Shown here: positions 5,056-10,788 of the stretch, one piece after another | Position numbering within the stretch: the stretch's first letter is position 1 | How the letters are laid out: every line of letters begins with the position of its first letter | Assembly: GCA_002316385.1 (NCBI GenBank) | Contig: DCDL01000037.1 | Span: 25,756-36,543 of the forward strand | Length of the DNA: 10,788 nucleotides | Direction: 5' to 3' | Source of the DNA: Clostridium sp. UBA1056 | GTDB taxonomy: Bacteria; Bacillota; Clostridia; Clostridiales; Clostridiaceae | The notes under the pieces: generated by a model | Database searches by the model: none | What the model was told of the DNA's origin: nothing | What the model saw: only the letters and a program-made list of their open reading frames with translations | Program-made: the position numbers and the translations under genes

Positions 5056-6039
5056 ATGAATCTTATGACAATCAGCGAGGTTACAAAGACTTTTAATGTT
5101 TCCACAAGAATGCTTAGATACTATGATGAAATTGGACTATTACCTAGCATTCGGAAGAAGGATTACGCATATCGTGTGTATGACGAGTCTGCTGTAAGAC
5201 GTCTGCAACAGATTATTACACTGCGAAAACTACGTATCCCTTTGAAAAAGATTGCCTTGATTTTGAATGATACTGAGCAGATTAAAATTGTGGAGGTATT
5301 TCAAGAAAATATGAATAAGCTTGATAATGAGATATCAGCACTTCAAACCATACGTGATATTTTGAGTATGTTTATTACACGATTGAACAAAGAGTCACAT
5401 ACTCATGTAAAACTAGACCTTCTAGACGACGCTGAAGTCATGAGTGTCATACAAACGCTCAGCCTTTCAAAAGTCAATTTTAAGGAGGAACGATTAATGG
5501 AAGAACTAAATGAGGCAAATGAGATATTGGAAAAAATAAAAAGTGTTCGTATTGTTTTATTACCACCATGTACTGTGGCTTCGTATCATTTTATTGGAGA
5601 GAATCCTGAAGAAACCGTTGGGGTTGTAGTGGACAAATTTATTCGTGAGAGCAAGTTGTACGAAAAGATGCCTAATGCAAGAATGTTTGGATTTAATAAT
5701 CCAAATCCATCATCAAATAGATCATATCATGGATATGAGGATTGGGTAACAATTCCAGATGGCTTAGAAGTACCTGCACCTCTTGTTAAAAAGAAATTTG
5801 AGGGAGGACTGTATGCAGCCCATACCATAGAATTTCCAAACTTTCAAGAATGGGAGTTACTGATAAAATGGGCAAATAAAAACGAAAAGTATGTTCCTAA
5901 TTACAGTGAGCAAGGGGAAGAAATTATGGGGGGGTGTTTGGAAGAACACTTGAACTGGATTTATTCCTCTCATATGGGGTGGCCTGAAAATGGGATAGAT
6001 GGTCACATTGACTTACTTTTACCTATTAAATTAAAATAG
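5056..6039 (+). CDS. MerR-family regulator with GyrI-like effector-binding domain
   Basis: A 327-residue transcription factor. Residues 4-72 form the MerR winged helix (TISEVTKTFNVSTRMLRYYDEIGLLP, then YRVYDESAVRRLQQIITLRKLRIPLKKI). A coiled-coil dimerisation helix follows at about 75-112, a linker at about 115-160, and a GyrI/BmrR-type domain from 164 to the end (FGFNNPNPS, YEDWVTIP, GGLYAAHTIEF, CLEEHLNWIY). Such domains bind drugs or other small hydrophobic compounds, and their MerR relatives switch on efflux pumps. No transporter is adjacent, so it may control only itself or distant genes. GGAGG at 5044-5048 sets the ATG. Codons CGT, CGA, CGG, CTG and CTC are frequent here but rare in the neighbours, suggesting recent acquisition. 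A strong terminator follows. Confidence 0.92.
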   Translation: MNLMTISEVTKTFNVSTRMLRYYDEIGLLPSIRKKDYAYRVYDESAVRRLQQIITLRKLRIPLKKIALILNDTEQIKIVEVFQENMNKLDNEISALQTIRDILSMFITRLNKESHTHVKLDLLDDAEVMSVIQTLSLSKVNFKEERLMEELNEANEILEKIKSVRIVLLPPCTVASYHFIGENPEETVGVVVDKFIRESKLYEKMPNARMFGFNNPNPSSNRSYHGYEDWVTIPDGLEVPAPLVKKKFEGGLYAAHTIEFPNFQEWELLIKWANKNEKYVPNYSEQGEEIMGGCLEEHLNWIYSSHMGWPENGIDGHIDLLLPIKLK

Positions 6040-6098
6040 AATTCACTCTTCGCTTAAAAGATATACTTAAGTCTTAACATTTATATTTATAAATGATA

Positions 6099-6131
6099 GG
6101 GTGCCTATAATAATTAGGCACTTTTTATTTT
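6099..6131 (+). terminator. Strong intrinsic terminator of the MerR gene
   Basis: GTGCCTA (6101-6107) and TAGGCAC (6115-6121) form a perfect 7-bp stem with a TAATAAT loop, followed at once by TTTTTATTTTATT. It is among the clearest terminators in the window and lies 61 nt past the stop codon. Confidence 0.8.
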
Positions 6132-6154
6132 ATTAAAATAGGGACTTTGTGTCT

Positions 6155-6244
6155 TGAATCAGCTGAAACACCAGCACCTACAAAGAATACTATGTTGTTA
6201 CTCTCTTTTTAAATGTGTGCTAGTTTTTCTATTTCAGTACTCAT
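6155..6244 (-). pseudogene. Truncated, decayed duplicate of the sirtuin 5' end
   Basis: Thirty codons homologous to the start of the sirtuin at 3996-4733. The translation is MSTEIEKLAHI, a stop, then KESNNIVFFVGAGVSADS, against MSTEIEKLTHILRNSNNIVFFGGAGVSTES in the intact gene. By eye, 74 of 90 bases agree. Codon 12 is TAA instead of TTA, a one-base nonsense change. Homology ends abruptly after codon 30, before GIPDFRS, where the MerR downstream region begins. No Shine-Dalgarno site precedes the ATG because a 68-bp leader segment is missing. About 18% divergence suggests an old duplicate or a former second sirtuin rather than a recent copy. Confidence 0.85.
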
Positions 6245-6316
6245 AAAATCATATCCAAGCAATATTTAATAAGTTTATTACACAAATAAGTAGAAAAATA
6301 AAATATACATTATTAA
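6245..6316 (-). repeat. Duplicated sirtuin promoter region
   Basis: 6245-6305 aligns with 4802-4865, upstream of the intact sirtuin, at about 49 of 61 positions with one 3-nt gap; weaker similarity continues to about 6316. In this copy the -10 TATAAT has become TATTGC. The block belongs with the pseudogene fragment, giving a duplicate of about 162 bp in all. Confidence 0.7.
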
Positions 6317-6324
6317 TTGATTCA

Positions 6325-6354
6325 TTCTCAATGCCTTGATAAAAATGGTATAAT
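6325..6354 (+). promoter_or_regulatory. Extended -10 promoter for the first GNAT gene
   Basis: TATAAT (6349-6354) is preceded by TGG, giving an extended TG-N -10, with TTCTCA (6325-6330) 18 bp upstream as a fair -35. Transcription should start near 6361, about 50 nt before the chosen ATG. Confidence 0.55.
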
Positions 6355-6410
6355 AGTTAATAATGCTGATAGGAAAATGTTGAATCTAATAGTAAAGGAT
6401 GGAAGATAAT

Positions 6411-7214
6411 ATGTATGAATATAATAATTGTAGCAGAGAGTTTGCTAAAAAATTTGAGGTAGAAACAAGTTGTATTTACTATTTATCTGTATTATCTGAT
6501 GAGATGGTTGGGAAAGTTTGGTGTGATTCTATAATTGAGCCATCAATGTTACTTATTTGGAGTGAGTATCAAGCGGGATTTCAATTTATGGGTAAGCCAT
6601 TAATGGTTAATCAGTATAATGACTTTAAAGAATTTATGTCAAAAACAATAAAACCATTTTTAGAGAGTAGAGAAATTGAAGAGTTTGAATATGCAACAGA
6701 CACTGAGGAATTATCTGAAATGATATGTAACATATATTCTAATAATGAAATATCCTTTTCATTACAATATGAATATGAGCTACAATGCAGAAAAGTAGTT
6801 GAAATAAATAACATACAGTTTTTTATTGAAAGAATAGATAGAGATTTTTTTTATAACAATTATGAGAATAGTGAATATGTAAAAAATGAAATCAATATTT
6901 CTTGGGGATGTTATGAAAAATATTTAAATAAAGCTTATGGATATGCGGCTATATATGATAATAAAATTATAGGAAGAGCAATAATTATTGGTACTTATGA
7001 TGATAAGGATAATATTACTGTTGATACTTTAGTAGATTTTCGTAGAAAAGGTATTGCGATTTCTTTAGTGGAGAATGTCCTAAGAGAAACAGAGATTCGA
7101 GGTAGAAATGCTATATGGGATTGTACCGAAGATAATATTGCATCACAAAAAACAGCAGAAAAATTAGGATTTCATGTTTGTAGAAAATATAAAGTCGGTT
7201 ATTTTAAGATATAA
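6411..7214 (+). CDS. GNAT-family N-acetyltransferase (GNAT_acetyltran type)
   Basis: A 267-residue protein that should transfer an acetyl group from acetyl-CoA to an unknown amine. The acetyl-CoA-binding half is C-terminal: AAIYDNKIIGRAIIIGTY (179-196), the motif A loop FRRKGIA (210-216), and IWDCTEDNIASQKTAEKLGF (235-254). The N-terminal half, about 160 residues, is unlike simple GNATs and matches the two-part layout of the PF12746 group, by recall. Two in-frame ATGs are possible. I chose 6411 because AAGGATGG (6395-6402) lies 8 nt upstream. The one at 6399 would have AAAGG directly abutting it, would add four residues (MEDN), and is the alternative. Its last 51 bp overlap the convergent GNAT gene, with no terminator in between. 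Confidence 0.85.
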   Translation: MYEYNNCSREFAKKFEVETSCIYYLSVLSDEMVGKVWCDSIIEPSMLLIWSEYQAGFQFMGKPLMVNQYNDFKEFMSKTIKPFLESREIEEFEYATDTEELSEMICNIYSNNEISFSLQYEYELQCRKVVEINNIQFFIERIDRDFFYNNYENSEYVKNEINISWGCYEKYLNKAYGYAAIYDNKIIGRAIIIGTYDDKDNITVDTLVDFRRKGIAISLVENVLRETEIRGRNAIWDCTEDNIASQKTAEKLGFHVCRKYKVGYFKI

Positions 7215-7715
7215 GTAAGACGGATGGTTTAATCCTGTTGGAGCATAAAACTCATCCCCTATGTAATGGAAGCCTAATTTAGAGAGGAGCTTTCCAGAAG
7301 TTGTATTGTTAGGGTTGTGACCAGCAAATATATTACTAGCATTTAAAACATCAAATGCATATGTAATAACGATTTTTGCTCCTCTTGATGCTATACCTTG
7401 CCCCCAATACTTGCATTTAATATGAAAACCAATTTCATATATACGATTTTCTAAATCATAAGGGCGAAGTCCACAACAGCCTATTAAATCTTCCGTTGTA
7501 ATATCAAAGATGGGCCAATATTGAACGCCAAACTTACAGTCCATATCAATCTCTTTTGCTAATCGGATTTTAATGTCTTGTTCTGTAAATACTCCAGTGG
7601 AACATATATACTTTGTCACATTTCTATCACCCCACAAGGAGCGTGCCAATTCGATGTCGTCTTTTTCCCATTTAGAGAATCCAATGTTCTCTGATTCTAA
7701 AAAATATTTTCTCAC
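7164..7715 (-). CDS. GNAT-family N-acetyltransferase (RimJ/RimL type)
   Basis: A 183-residue acetyltransferase of the RimJ/RimL class. It opens RKYFLESENIGFSKWEKDDIELA, carries DLIGCCGLRPY (76-86) and EIGFHIKCKYWGQGIAS (94-110) with the acetyl-CoA pyrophosphate loop, and AGHNPNNTTSGKLLSKLGF (131-149). Members acetylate protein N-termini or small amines; the substrate here is unknown. The start is GTG, with GGTGAT 6 nt upstream; the frame is open further upstream, but no better start is seen. The family normally ends near PSYLYL (165-170). Here 13 more residues run into the convergent gene, so the native stop may have been lost. Codons such as CGC and GCC and richer GC than the flanks hint at foreign origin. 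Confidence 0.85.
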   Translation of the reverse strand: MRKYFLESENIGFSKWEKDDIELARSLWGDRNVTKYICSTGVFTEQDIKIRLAKEIDMDCKFGVQYWPIFDITTEDLIGCCGLRPYDLENRIYEIGFHIKCKYWGQGIASRGAKIVITYAFDVLNASNIFAGHNPNNTTSGKLLSKLGFHYIGDEFYAPTGLNHPSYLYLKITDFIFSTNMKS

Positions 7716-7780
7716 AGTTAAATCACCATCTTCCGTTATATATTTACTCTCAATTCTTTAATTTTCATGTAGATAAAGTA

Positions 7781-7849
7781 TTATTGAGGTTTAATCCATA
7801 AAGTTAATTCATTGCTAAAGATGCTATAACCAGCTTTTATATAATTATA
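7781..7849 (-). pseudogene. Possible C-terminal remnant of a lost gene
   Basis: On the minus strand, after an in-frame TGA, 22 codons read YNYIKAGYSIFSNELTLWIKPQ and end in TAA at 7781-7783. The sequence (GY, NELTLWIKP) looks like a genuine protein terminus rather than translated AT-rich spacer. No upstream part is found. I cannot name the family, and chance remains possible. Confidence 0.3.
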
Positions 7850-8083
7850 TCATTTCAATGAGAGAAAGTAATGTAAAAGGAATAGAGTTTATATTATAAT
7901 TTGAAGAATAAACAGGGTATATCTTCTCATTTGTTATGGCTATAGTGGAAATAGATAATTATCTGTTTCAAAAAAAATGTTGGGTCAGTAGATTTTAAAA
8001 GAAGTGAAAGAAGGACAATCTTAAATTCTAGCAAGGATAAAGAAAAGTTATTTTATTATAGATATAAAATAAGGAGAAAGATA
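7850..8083. other. Noncoding gap before the third GNAT gene
   Basis: No coding frame is convincing here. A TATAAT occurs at 7895-7900 (+). The interval 7948-7969 is a 22-bp palindrome with one wobble position (centre AGATAATTATCT, ends GAAA and TTTC), followed by eight A residues. Because the A-run is on the plus side, it is not a plus-strand terminator. The remainder, up to the AAGGAG at 8071, is featureless AT-rich DNA. Confidence 0.4.
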
Positions 8084-8587
8084 GTGAATGAATTAAAATT
8101 AAGAAAAGCTAATATAAAAGATTTAAGTAATGTTATTGAAGTAGTTAAAACTGCAATAGAAGAAATGAATAAAAATGATATTTTACAGTGGGATGACTTA
8201 TATCCTAATAAAGATATATTGATGCAAGATATTTTAAAGAATCAAATGTTTTTAGGAGAAATTGATTCTAAAATAGCATCTATTTTTGTGTTAAATCAAG
8301 AATATGATGAAGAATATAACAATATGAATTGGCAATATAAAGATATGTCTTTTTTTATTATACATAGATTATGTGTTAATCCGAAGTTTCAGAATCAAAG
8401 GATTGGCACTAAGACTATGCTTCTAATTGAAGAGTTATTAAGAAGTGAAGGTATTGAAACTATTAGATTAGATGCTTTTTCATTAAATCCCTTTGCTTTG
8501 AAAATGTATGAGAAATTAGGATACACTAAGGTAGGAGAAGTAAATTGGCGAAAAGGTCTTTTTTATTTATATGAAAAAAAGATATAG
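8084..8587 (+). CDS. GNAT-family N-acetyltransferase
   Basis: A compact 167-residue GNAT. LKLRKANIKDLSNVIEVVKTA (4-24) is the usual opening strand and helix. ILQWDDLYPNKDIL (33-46) is typical of a clostridial and bacillar subgroup. HRLCVNPKFQNQRIGTKTM (94-112) is motif A with the acetyl-CoA loop QNQRIGT, and LDAFSLNPFALKMYEKLGY (129-147) is motif B. The substrate cannot be read from the sequence. The start is GTG at 8084, with AAGGAG at 8071-8076 seven nucleotides upstream; the nearby ATG at 8088 is out of frame. Codon use is AT-rich, like the bulk of the window and unlike the GNAT at 7164-7715. It is a single-gene unit with no clear terminator behind it. Confidence 0.88.
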   Translation: MNELKLRKANIKDLSNVIEVVKTAIEEMNKNDILQWDDLYPNKDILMQDILKNQMFLGEIDSKIASIFVLNQEYDEEYNNMNWQYKDMSFFIIHRLCVNPKFQNQRIGTKTMLLIEELLRSEGIETIRLDAFSLNPFALKMYEKLGYTKVGEVNWRKGLFYLYEKKI

Positions 8588-8657
8588 GAAAAGTTAAATT
8601 AGGCGTATGAGCATAATAGTTTATAATATAGTCTAGTACTAGTTTTAAATTTTATGT

Positions 8658-8717
8658 TATACTAATTTGGATAGAGTAGATTGAGTAATTAGATAAACAA
8701 CTTACATAAAAGTAAGT
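8658..8717 (+). promoter_or_regulatory. Candidate promoter and leader hairpin of the VOC gene
   Basis: TATACT (8658-8663) is preceded by TGT, an extended -10; no good -35 is seen. Within the resulting leader, ACTTAC (8700-8705) and GTAAGT (8712-8717) form a short 6-bp hairpin with an ATAAAA loop. The leader would be about 120 nt long, which is more than the gene needs. Support is weak. Confidence 0.3.
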
Positions 8718-8790
8718 GGAATATTATTATAAGATGAAAATATATTTTGTATGGTAGTTGGTATAAAATTGATAAAGTGAGGTAGTATTT

Positions 8791-9150
8791 ATGAATTTAG
8801 AAATGGTCACAATAGCAGTAACAGACTTAGAAAAATCAGCAAAATTTTATAAAGAAATTTTAGAATTAAAAGAGATGCAAAGAATAGATACTCCAGAGGG
8901 AATACACATTGTTTTCTTAAAGGATGAAGAGTCTGTAATTATTGAATTAATAGAATATCCAAAGAGCTTTACAGAAGTAGAAAAAGCTAATAGCTCAAAT
9001 ATTTCTATTGTATTTAATGTGAATGACTTTAATGAGTCTGTAAGAAAACTAGAAGAACAAAACATAGAAATAATCAATGGACCTATGGAAAAGTATGTCT
9101 TCATAGGTGATCCAAATGGTGTTAAAATTGGAGTTAGACAAAGAAATTAA
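8791..9150 (+). CDS. VOC (glyoxalase/bleomycin-resistance fold) protein lacking metal ligands
   Basis: A 119-residue protein with two beta-alpha-beta-beta-beta modules: residues 1-56 (MVTIAVTDLEKSAKFYKEILEL, then IELIEYP) and 70-117 (ISIVFNVNDFNESVRKLEEQ, then FIGDPNGVKIGV). Typical metal-dependent VOC enzymes carry His, Glu, His, Glu at four matching strands. Here the first His position is Met5, Glu52 is kept, the second His position is about Ser72, and the final Glu is Gly114. Three of four ligands are therefore missing, so glyoxalase or dioxygenase chemistry is unlikely, and a ligand-binding or antibiotic-sequestering role is more plausible. GAGG at 8779-8782 sets the ATG. A strong terminator lies 88 nt past the stop. 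Confidence 0.85.
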   Translation: MNLEMVTIAVTDLEKSAKFYKEILELKEMQRIDTPEGIHIVFLKDEESVIIELIEYPKSFTEVEKANSSNISIVFNVNDFNESVRKLEEQNIEIINGPMEKYVFIGDPNGVKIGVRQRN

Positions 9151-9238
9151 AAGATATCTTAACTTTCAAAGGTTAGTTCAACATCTTGATAGTTAGATAT
9201 TACATTACTACGAAATTATAAATAATAAGAGTAATATA

Positions 9239-9284
9239 AATAACCAGTAATTTACCCTTAAAGTAAAGTTACTGGTTATTTTAA
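9239..9284. terminator. Bidirectional terminator between the VOC gene and glnQ
   Basis: AATAACCAGTAA (9239-9250) and TTACTGGTTATT (9269-9280) form a perfect 12-bp stem. Inside, TTTAC (9251-9255) pairs with GTAAA (9263-9267), leaving a small loop and one bulged G. TTTTAA closes the plus side and TTATATTA the minus side. It serves the convergent genes on both sides. Confidence 0.75.
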
Positions 9285-9361
9285 TGTGATTTATATGCTA
9301 AGAATAATTAGATCATATATTAAACTACTCTATAAAAATTTATTAAGAATTTTTACTATCC

Positions 9362-10084
9362 TTATAAAACCTTAGATAAGAAATCTATGGTTCTATGATT
9401 TTTAGGATTTCCAAAGAGTTCATCTGGGGTACCTTCTTCTAGAATTTTTCCTTCATCCATAAATAAGATTCTATCTCCAACTTCTCTTGCAAAGCCCATT
9501 TCATGAGTAACTACCACCATGGTCATGCCTTCTTTAGCTAATTCCTTCATAACATTCAAAACTTCTCCAACCATTTCAGGGTCTAAAGCAGAGGTAGGTT
9601 CATCAAATAACATTACATCTGGATTCATGGCTAAAGCTCTAGCTATGGCAATTCTTTGCTTTTGTCCACCAGATAAGGAATTAGGGTAGGAATTGGCTTT
9701 ATCAGTTAATCCTACCATTTTTAAAAGAGATAGGGCTTTTTCGTTGGCTGATTCTGATTTTTCACCTTTTACTTTAATAGGAGCTATGGTTATATTTTCT
9801 AATACTGATTTATGTGGAAATAGATTAAACTGTTGAAATACCATTCCCATTTTTTCTCTTAATTTATTTATGTTAGCCTTCTTATCAGTAATACTTTTTC
9901 CTTCAAATATAATTTCTCCTGAAGTAGGATTTTCAAGAAGGTTAAGACAGCGTAAGAAAGTAGACTTACCAGAACCAGAAGGGCCAATAATTACAACAAC
10001 TTCTCCCTTTTTAATATGTTCATCTATGCCTTTTAGAACTTCTATTTCTCCAAAGTTTTTCTTTAAATTTTTAACGTGAATCAT
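9362..10084 (-). CDS. glnQ: Polar amino acid ABC transporter, ATP-binding subunit
   Basis: The ATPase of a GlnQ/HisP-type importer; it works as a dimer on the cytoplasmic face and drives amino acid uptake. From the chosen start it has 240 residues, the usual length. Walker A GPSGSGKS (34-41), Q-loop VFQQFNLF (82-89), signature LSGGQKQR (137-144), Walker B VMLFDEPTSALD (157-168) and the H-loop His194 in VVTHEM are all intact. I chose ATG at 10084 because the protein then opens MIHVKNLKKNFG, as in the family. The upstream ATG at 10108 adds an atypical MWKGDLKE and lacks a good ribosome site. GGAG with AAAGG lies before 10084, inside the end of the permease gene. It overlaps that gene by 14 nt, so the two are translationally coupled. 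The substrate cannot be read from the ATPase; the symbol is generic. Confidence 0.95.
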   Translation of the reverse strand: MIHVKNLKKNFGEIEVLKGIDEHIKKGEVVVIIGPSGSGKSTFLRCLNLLENPTSGEIIFEGKSITDKKANINKLREKMGMVFQQFNLFPHKSVLENITIAPIKVKGEKSESANEKALSLLKMVGLTDKANSYPNSLSGGQKQRIAIARALAMNPDVMLFDEPTSALDPEMVGEVLNVMKELAKEGMTMVVVTHEMGFAREVGDRILFMDEGKILEEGTPDELFGNPKNHRTIDFLSKVL

Positions 10085-10751
10085 TTCCTTTAAGTCTCCT
10101 TTCCACATAAGCCATTAATCTTCCTAGAGTAAATGTAAGGATAAAGTAGCAGATAGCTGCTACAATTAGAGGTTCAAAACTTCTATAGGTAGCACCTGTA
10201 ACTAGCTTAGCACCATAGGTTATCTCAGCAACGCCAATAGCTGATGCCATAGAAGATTCTTTTATTATAGCAACAAATTCATTACCTATAGCAGGTAAAA
10301 TGTTTCTTATGGCTTGAGGTAAAATAATATGTTGCATTGCCATTCTTTGATTCATACCTAGACTTCTTGCAGCTTCTAATTGCCCTTTATCTATTGCATC
10401 AATTCCACTTCTTATTATTTCTGCTACATAGGCTCCGGAGTTAATAGAGAGTGCTATTACACAAGCTACTACAGGAGTAAGCTTAAGTCCGAAGGAGGTT
10501 GTACCAAAATATACTATAAAAATTTGTAGTAGTAGCGGTGTTCCTCTTATAAATTCTATATAAACAGAAGCTATAACCTTAGGAATAGGTATTTTTAATA
10601 CAGATACCTTGGATCTTTTCATAAAGCAAAGAAGAGTTCCAAGGATTACTCCAAATATAACTGACAGTATTGCTACTATTAAAGTCCACTGAATACCCTC
10701 TAGAAATACTGGATAATATTTTTCTATAAATTTAAAACTTAAATTAGACAT
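10071..10751 (-). CDS. glnP: Polar amino acid ABC transporter, permease subunit
   Basis: A 226-residue inner-membrane permease of the HisM/GlnP family. Hydrophobic segments at about 21-45, 58-83, 90-112, 150-175 and 191-213 fit the five-helix core. FIRGTPLLLQIFIVYFG (67-83) is the family's conserved N-terminal signature. The EAA loop EAARSLGMNQRMAMQHIILPQA (126-147) contacts the ATPase. AAAGGAGG at 10756-10763 sets the ATG. It is transcribed with the ATPase gene, whose start lies inside its 3' end. The substrate-binding lipoprotein that would define specificity (glutamine, cystine, arginine or other) is not in the window and probably lies upstream, beyond the right edge. A palindromic repeat begins in the upstream gap at 10769. 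Confidence 0.95.
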   Translation of the reverse strand: MSNLSFKFIEKYYPVFLEGIQWTLIVAILSVIFGVILGTLLCFMKRSKVSVLKIPIPKVIASVYIEFIRGTPLLLQIFIVYFGTTSFGLKLTPVVACVIALSINSGAYVAEIIRSGIDAIDKGQLEAARSLGMNQRMAMQHIILPQAIRNILPAIGNEFVAIIKESSMASAIGVAEITYGAKLVTGATYRSFEPLIVAAICYFILTFTLGRLMAYVERRLKGNDSR

Positions 10752-10768
10752 AGCTTCCTCCTTTGTAG

Positions 10769-10788
10769 TTAGGCATCTGAAAATAAAT
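10769..10788. repeat. Second copy of the palindromic repeat, cut by the window edge
   Basis: TTAGGCATCTGAAAATAAAT matches 1089-1108 at 18 of 20 positions, in the same orientation. The rest of the copy lies outside the window. It sits 18 nt upstream of the permease start codon, so it occupies the leader or intercistronic space of the transporter operon. Confidence 0.6.

Noticed and set aside
5645..5675. AGATGCCT inside the MerR gene as another copy of the palindromic element
   Set aside because: Only the octamer matches; no partner arm or shared flanking bases are present, and it lies in coding sequence.
7948..7969. 22-bp palindrome as a terminator
   Set aside because: On the plus strand it is followed by A residues, and on the minus strand the T-run precedes the stem, so neither direction has a U-tract after the hairpin.
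8847..9104. Minus-strand 85-residue open frame inside the VOC gene
   Set aside because: Low-complexity Ser/Phe-rich translation, no ribosome site, entirely antisense to the VOC gene.
10085..10108. Longer glnQ starting at ATG 10108
   Set aside because: The extra MWKGDLKE is atypical and lies in DNA that codes for the permease C-terminus. The start at 10084 gives the family's usual 240 residues.
1..10788. CRISPR array, tRNA, rRNA, IS transposase, toxin-antitoxin or defence cluster
   Set aside because: No regularly spaced repeats, cloverleaf, rRNA segment, transposase or recognisable toxin, antitoxin or defence domain was seen in any frame.

Overview
The window looks like an accessory stretch of a low-GC Clostridium chromosome. 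The DNA is very AT-rich, Arg is mostly AGA, Shine-Dalgarno sites are strong GGAGG/AAGGAG types, and single genes alternate in direction with hairpin terminators between them. The protein families (small alarmone synthetase, Sir2 deacetylase, GNATs, GlnPQ-type importer) fit Clostridium. A C. botulinum/sporogenes-like host is a guess from general impression, not a computed assignment.

Layout. 1-42: last 13 codons of a gene entering from the left. 303-1074: two small membrane proteins (DUF4190-like, then DUF2752-like with CPLCGFTR) separated by a good terminator. 1089-1150: a short palindromic repeat whose first 20 bases recur at the right edge (10769-10788). 1277-1678: an acidic 133-residue orphan. 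1728-1800: a long imperfect inverted repeat between convergent genes. 1833-2483 (-) and 2600-3133 (+): a RelP-type (p)ppGpp synthetase and a RibD_C/DHFR-like reductase, divergently transcribed. 3275-3829: a phospholipid N-methyltransferase-like protein. 3996-4733 (-): a complete Sir2 deacetylase with an unusual leader. 5056-6039: a MerR regulator with a GyrI-like effector domain and less AT-rich codon use. 6155-6316: a decayed duplicate of the Sir2 gene's 5' end and promoter. 6411-8587: three GNAT acetyltransferases, the first two convergent and overlapping by 51 bp. 8791-9150: a VOC protein that has lost most metal ligands. 9362-10751 (-): ATPase and permease of a polar amino acid importer.

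How the genes work together. Only glnP-glnQ form a clear operon, overlapping by 14 nt; their binding-protein gene probably lies upstream, beyond the right edge. The other genes look like monocistronic units with their own promoters and terminators, and several show recent change: a pseudogene fragment, a duplicated promoter, a run-through C-terminus and composition shifts. Stress- and acylation-related functions (alarmone synthetase, deacetylase, acetyltransferases) are gathered here, but nothing shows that they act as one system.

Most notable: the truncated second sirtuin locus on the far side of the MerR gene, which differs from the intact copy by a 68-bp deletion at a 4-bp microhomology; the nested inverted repeats in the sirtuin leader; and the dispersed AGGCATCT palindromic element. 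I found no CRISPR array, tRNA, rRNA, IS transposase or recognisable defence system.
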